DNA of 64,000 nucleotides. Origin: Ascaphus truei. Taxonomy: Eukaryota > Chordata > Amphibia > Anura > Ascaphidae. Position numbers and translations under genes: made by a program. The stretch is from contig CM071568.1 in the NCBI GenBank assembly GCA_036426205.1, positions 121,522,730-121,586,729 on the forward strand, read 5' to 3'. Below the pieces are notes generated by a model. That model saw only the letters and a list, made by a program, of their open reading frames with translations, was not told the origin of the DNA and made no database searches. Positions 60,640-64,000 of this stretch are shown piece after piece (within the stretch, counting starts at the first letter, position 1; each line of letters begins with the position of its first letter).

Positions 60640-61411
60640 TGTTCTAGTTTTTTGTTTTTCTGGGCAGTTCCGAGAGAAGTGGCCCTTCTGGCCACAGTGG
60701 TTCCGTAGGTAGGTGAACCTCTCCTAGGCGTCCTGGACGCAGTGGCATGTGCTCTGGGAGGAGTGTCGTCTTTGGCACCTTCTGCCGCCTTGGGCTTTGG
60801 AGTCAATGCACCTTTGAGCTCGTCTTTGCGAGGTTCTTTAACTTTCTTGGGGGTATAGAAGTGGAGCTGTACTTCCTGTTTACGGATGTAGCTCATCAGA
60901 GCAATGTAGTTGCAGGGGTGGTGGCAGCATGAGGCACTGGGTGTGAGGGTAGGGATCCCTTCAGAAGCTGTTTCAACCTATATTGGTCCACCACTGCAGA
61001 ATGATTCTTTTGGAGAGTAGTGTCCACAATGAAAGCTGTAGTTTTCGAACAAAGGCGGACAGTTCTTCTCCCTCCTTTTGGCGGATAGCCCTGAACTGAG
61101 CCAGGAGCTCATCCTCGTTGTCTTCGCCGGTATAGGATTGGGTTAGGAGTTCCACGGTGACTTAACTCTGTGTCCCAGGGCATCCGTACCAGTTGAGCGG
61201 CCGGTAGTCAGAGGCACTCGACTAGCCGCTGTCTCTTGTCGGCCTCAGAGCAAGACCACTCATCTGTCATGTGGAGAGCATGCTCATTCCAGGTTTCGAA
61301 CCCTTCTTCTTCTAAAGGCATGGGCACTATCCCGGAGAAGGCCTTGAGCTTTCTATAATTCTGGGACTGCGAAGACATGGTTAGGGCCTCCACTAGTTGC
61401 GTTAGGGTCAC
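60640..61411 (-). pseudogene. Gag of gypsy element, PNMA-like
   Basis: Start Met at 61411. The opening 'YRKLKAFSGIVPMPLEEEGF' followed by 'ETWNEHA' and 'ADKRQRLVECL' reads like the capsid start of PNMA proteins. 'ELLAQFRAIRQKEGEELSAF' (about 61110) matches the next capsid segment. Frames break after 61208 and again before 60896. A zinc-knuckle-like 'CGQKGHFSRNC' is encoded at about 60663-60700, but the expected first Cys is Arg. PNMA genes are known to be domesticated Ty3/gypsy gag genes. Confidence 0.82.
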
Positions 61412-61459
61412 TCTTAGTAAGGAGCCACCACTTGTTAAGCGACTATCATTTTCAGGATA

Positions 61460-62160
61460 TATTTGTATATGTATTGTGGGGCGTGGGGAATTTGTATATG
61501 TATTGGGGGCTTGGGGGTATTTGTATATGTATTGGGGGGCTTGGTGGTCTTTTTATATGTATTGGGGTGCTTGGGGGTATTTCTATATGTATTGTGAGGC
61601 TTGGGGGAATTTGTATAAGTATTGGGGGGGGCTTGGGGGTATTTGTATATGTAGTGGGGGGGCTTGGGGTATTTGTATATGTATTGGGGGGGCTTGGGGG
61701 AATGTTTATATTTATTGGAGGGCTTGGGGGGAATCTTTATATGTATTGAGGGGCTTAGGGGTATTTTTATATTTATTGGGGGCCTTGGGGTATTTTATAT
61801 GTATTGGGTGCTTGGGTTATTTTTATTTGTATTGGGGGCTTGGGGTTATTTTTATATGTATTTTTGGACTTGTGGGTATTTTTATATGTATTGGAGGGCT
61901 TCGGGGTATTTTTATATGTATTGGGGGACTTGTGGGTATTTTTTTATATAGGTTGGAGTATTTTTATATGTATTTTTATATGTATTTGGGAGGGTTGTTT
62001 TTTATATGTATTGTTCTCTTTTTAGATGTATCAGGGTCTTTTGTAGAGTTATTGGGATATTGGGATCTTTTTAGAGGCATTGAGGTCTTTTTTTTAGTTA
62101 CATTGGGGTCTTTTTTACATGTTTTTGGGTAGGTTTTATATGTATTGTTTATTTTTTTTT
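61460..62160. repeat. G/T-rich minisatellite in the gypsy leader
   Basis: A unit of about 30 bp, containing 'tatatgtattggggggcttg' and then 'ggggtattt', repeats about 16-20 times, clean at first and decaying after about 61960. The long + frame across it (Tyr-Met-Tyr-Trp-Gly type repeats) is only its translation. Confidence 0.92.
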
Positions 62161-62217
62161 ATATGTATTGTTTTTTTAATGTATTGTTTTATATATGTAT
62201 ATATATATATATATATA

Positions 62218-62345
62218 CATGTAGAGGTATCAGTACCGTGTTAGCCGAGATTCAATAATCAAAAAATAAATAGATGATACCGTTCTGTGGCTAACGAAAT
62301 GCTTTTATTTGTGCGAGCTTTCGAGATACACTGATCTCTTCTTCC
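62218..62345 (-). repeat. Old dispersed repeat with 'ctcgaaagct...ttagcc' motifs
   Basis: In reverse complement it reads 'gaagaagagatcagtgtatc', 'tcgaaagctcgcacaaataa', 'gttagccacagaacggtatc' and 'ggctaacacggtactgatac'. It shares motif order with 32645-32735 and, less well, with 8795-8905. Confidence 0.5.
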
Positions 62346-62485
62346 GGCAATGTTACAATGAATGAAGCAATCAAAGGGTTTTACTTAAAGACAGTGTCTC
62401 TTGGAATGTTATCTGTGCTGGTCCTTCCCCCGTTGTGGATGTGTTTTATGGCTGGAGGTTTCAAAAGGCTGTGTGTATATGTAGC

Positions 62486-62662
62486 TCCCAGGCCCATATT
62501 TAACCCCCCCCCCCCCCCCCCCCATTTTTCCCCCCCCCCCCAGCCCATATTTACCCCCCCCCGGCCCATATTTAACCACCCCCCCTGGCCCATATTTAAC
62601 TTCCCCCATATTTAACCCCCCTAGGCCCATATTTAACCACCCCAGGCCCATACTGAATCTCC
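62486..62662. repeat. C-run repeat, (ggcccatatttaac + C-run)n
   Basis: About six to eight copies of 'ggcccatatttaac' separated by C-runs of varying length. Confidence 0.9.
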
Positions 62663-62897
62663 CAGGCCTTTTGTCACATTGGATGTAGCATTGGGTATCT
62701 TTGTCTTTTGTTGAAAATATTAAAATAAACAGATTGCATTGTAATATTTTTTTCCGTATTAACAATAACAAGAAAACAGTTAAGTAAAAGATACGCGCTA
62801 AAAAACTGTTTTTTCGTGGTGGGTGCGCTATGGGTTGGGGGGGGGGGGCTGCTCCTTTCATTTGCCCTGGGCCCAATGATTTCTGTTGGTGGCCCTG

Positions 62898-63495
62898 CCC
62901 ACCATGAAGAGAGTCTCTTATCTGTGGGGTAATTTGGTCCCAGTCCTCCGGATTGCCAGTTCGCCGCCGTGTCCTGGCTGTGTCCCTCACACTTGTACTA
63001 CAGGGCAGTGTCCCTATCTACTGGGATGGTCCCTAGAGCAGCCACAAGCTTAGGGGAGTCAGGCTTAGCTGAGGCCTAAGGGGGTCTCTGGTCTAGTGCA
63101 GGAGTCACAGACACTCTGCCCACATACCCTACCCTCTCCTTATCCCAGCTCCGACTGGCATGGTCTCTAAAGCGCAAAATGTATCCATCTCAGATCTCGG
63201 GAATACTGCAACCCTATTGGCTATATCTCCACATCTGACTAGCAGCCCCTGGAGCTGCTGGGGATTGTAGTTCCCCGGTGAAGCTGAACTGTAATGGCCG
63301 CCGCTCAGTCTATGCTACTGCGCATGCGTGCGCCTTTAAAGATGGCCGCCGCCTGCACTGAGGAGCTCCGGCGACCGGATTGCCGCTCCAGCCCCCACCG
63401 CAACTCTCGGCATACCGGACATCTGTCCGCACCCTCAAGCAGCACCCACAGCTACCGCAGAGGTAAGGGGGAGCCCAAAAGGGAACCAGGCCACA
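62898..63495 (-). repeat. 5' LTR of gypsy element, truncated
   Basis: It matches 55894-56498 from 'cccaccatgaagagagtctc' to 'aaaagggaacc' and 'ggccaca'. It carries a roughly 30-bp extra piece at about 62966-62996 and lacks the other half of the 3' LTR. Sequence before it (62663-62897) looks unrelated to LTR. Confidence 0.8.
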
Positions 63496-63771
63496 GTTAC
63501 ATAGCTGATGAGGTTGAAAAAGACATACTGTATGTCCATTGAGTTCAACCTATGTTAAATTTAGATGACATATAATCATCCTATATTTGTATTTACAGTA
63601 TATTGATCCATAGGAAGGCAAACAAAAAAACCCAGTGAAACATCATCTAATGATATCTCATAAAGGGAAAAATAAATTCCTTCCTGACTCCAAGAATTGT
63701 CAATCATATTACTCCCTGGATCAACATCCTTCCCATGTTTACTGGTTTGTTATATCCCTGTATACCTTTCC
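63496..63771 (-). repeat. CR1 LINE 3' end, second copy
   Basis: From 'gttacatagctgatgaggtt' to 'ttatatccctgtatacctt' it matches 30171-30440 closely. Only the 3' untranslated part and the last codons are included. It abuts the gypsy LTR. Confidence 0.85.
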
Positions 63772-63779
63772 TTCTATTT

Positions 63780-64000
63780 TTATTATTATCATTGTTTATT
63801 TGTAAAGCACCAACATATTCCGCAGCACAGTACAATGGTGGTACAGAGATTTAATAATTACACAAATAGAGTGGCCTACAAATAAGGACAAACAAGCGCA
63901 AACAGACACAAAGAGGTAATGAGGGCCGTGCTCGTAAGAGTTTGCAATCTAGAGGGAATGAGGGACAATGTTCAAACAGAAAGGTAAAGAGACTGCTCAT
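63780..64000 (+). repeat. Dispersed 'tttattt.taaagc.cc' repeat, runs off the window
   Basis: 'tttatttgtaaagcaccaac' and later 'gtaagagtttgcaatctaga' match the start and end motifs of the copies at 9447 and 25722. Confidence 0.55.

Larger units (their letters stand above)
55315..63495 (-). mobile_element. Ty3/gypsy retrotransposon with PNMA-like gag, decayed
   Basis: Order on the minus strand: 5' LTR remnant (62898-63495), an enlarged leader with tandem repeats, gag (from 61411), protease, RT, RNase H, integrase (to about 57100), purine tract and 3' LTR. Integrase after RNase H is the Ty3/gypsy arrangement. No env-like frame follows integrase. Stops and frame changes occur in each gene. It is inserted beside, or within, a CR1 3' end at 63496. 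Confidence 0.88.

Noticed and set aside
61377..62132. 251-codon open frame rich in Tyr-Met-Tyr-Trp-Gly repeats
   Set aside because: It is a translation of the G/T-rich minisatellite; the other frames of the same DNA are open too, as expected for a repeat lacking stops.

Overview
The window is non-coding-rich vertebrate genomic DNA, most likely from an amphibian and probably a frog. That guess rests on one vertebrate-type gene, nfatc1, with large introns, and on a mixed transposon load: CR1 and L1 LINEs, a Penelope-like element with a GIY-YIG region, Ty3/gypsy LTR elements, hAT, PIF/Harbinger and Tc1/mariner MITEs, and foldback elements. The species cannot be named from sequence alone.

The only host gene I can support is nfatc1 on the + strand. 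Three exons are visible: 16084-16139, 18001-18133 and 43627-44316. By comparison with the 11-exon mammalian gene these correspond to exons 8, 9 and 10. They encode the end of the Rel-homology C-terminal (IPT/TIG) domain, the second nuclear localisation signal, and the long C-terminal activation tail with two sumoylation-type motifs. Phases join perfectly. The exon 9 reading frame also runs past its donor for 24 codons to a stop, matching the logic of the short NFATc1/A isoform made by intronic polyadenylation. The earlier exons and the short last exon were not found. Bases 1-16083 therefore look like intron 7 and everything after 44316 like intron 10 or beyond.

The introns are filled with repeats. 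Bases 1-16083 carry several Harbinger and hAT MITEs, a decayed Penelope copy (about 9840-10560, minus) and a 0.3-kb tandem duplication built around an 18-bp repeat. Intron 8 holds a hAT foldback and a MITE with a perfect 20-bp inverted repeat. Intron 9 (25.5 kb) holds two more hAT foldbacks, a pair of related 0.8-kb elements one of which was split by a later 296-bp insertion with a 13-bp target duplication, a truncated CR1, an L1 and a mariner-like element. After exon 10 come a 0.6-kb foldback (46771-47375) and a 1.07-kb pyrimidine-only style tract.

The most unusual object is at 50254-53796. It is a complete, non-autonomous LTR retrotransposon: two LTRs, a perfect 5-bp target duplication, a tRNA-Leu-type primer site and a purine tract. 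It has no gag or pol. Its interior encodes a long coiled coil whose last 330 codons match the rod of nuclear lamins without introns. It looks like a retroelement that captured a lamin mRNA.

From about 55315 to 63495, on the minus strand, lies a decayed Ty3/gypsy element. Its gag resembles the PNMA family, and protease, RT, RNase H and integrase follow in order. Its 5' leader is swollen by a G/T-rich minisatellite and a C-rich repeat, and its 5' LTR has lost about half its length. The window ends in a second CR1 3' end and another dispersed repeat.
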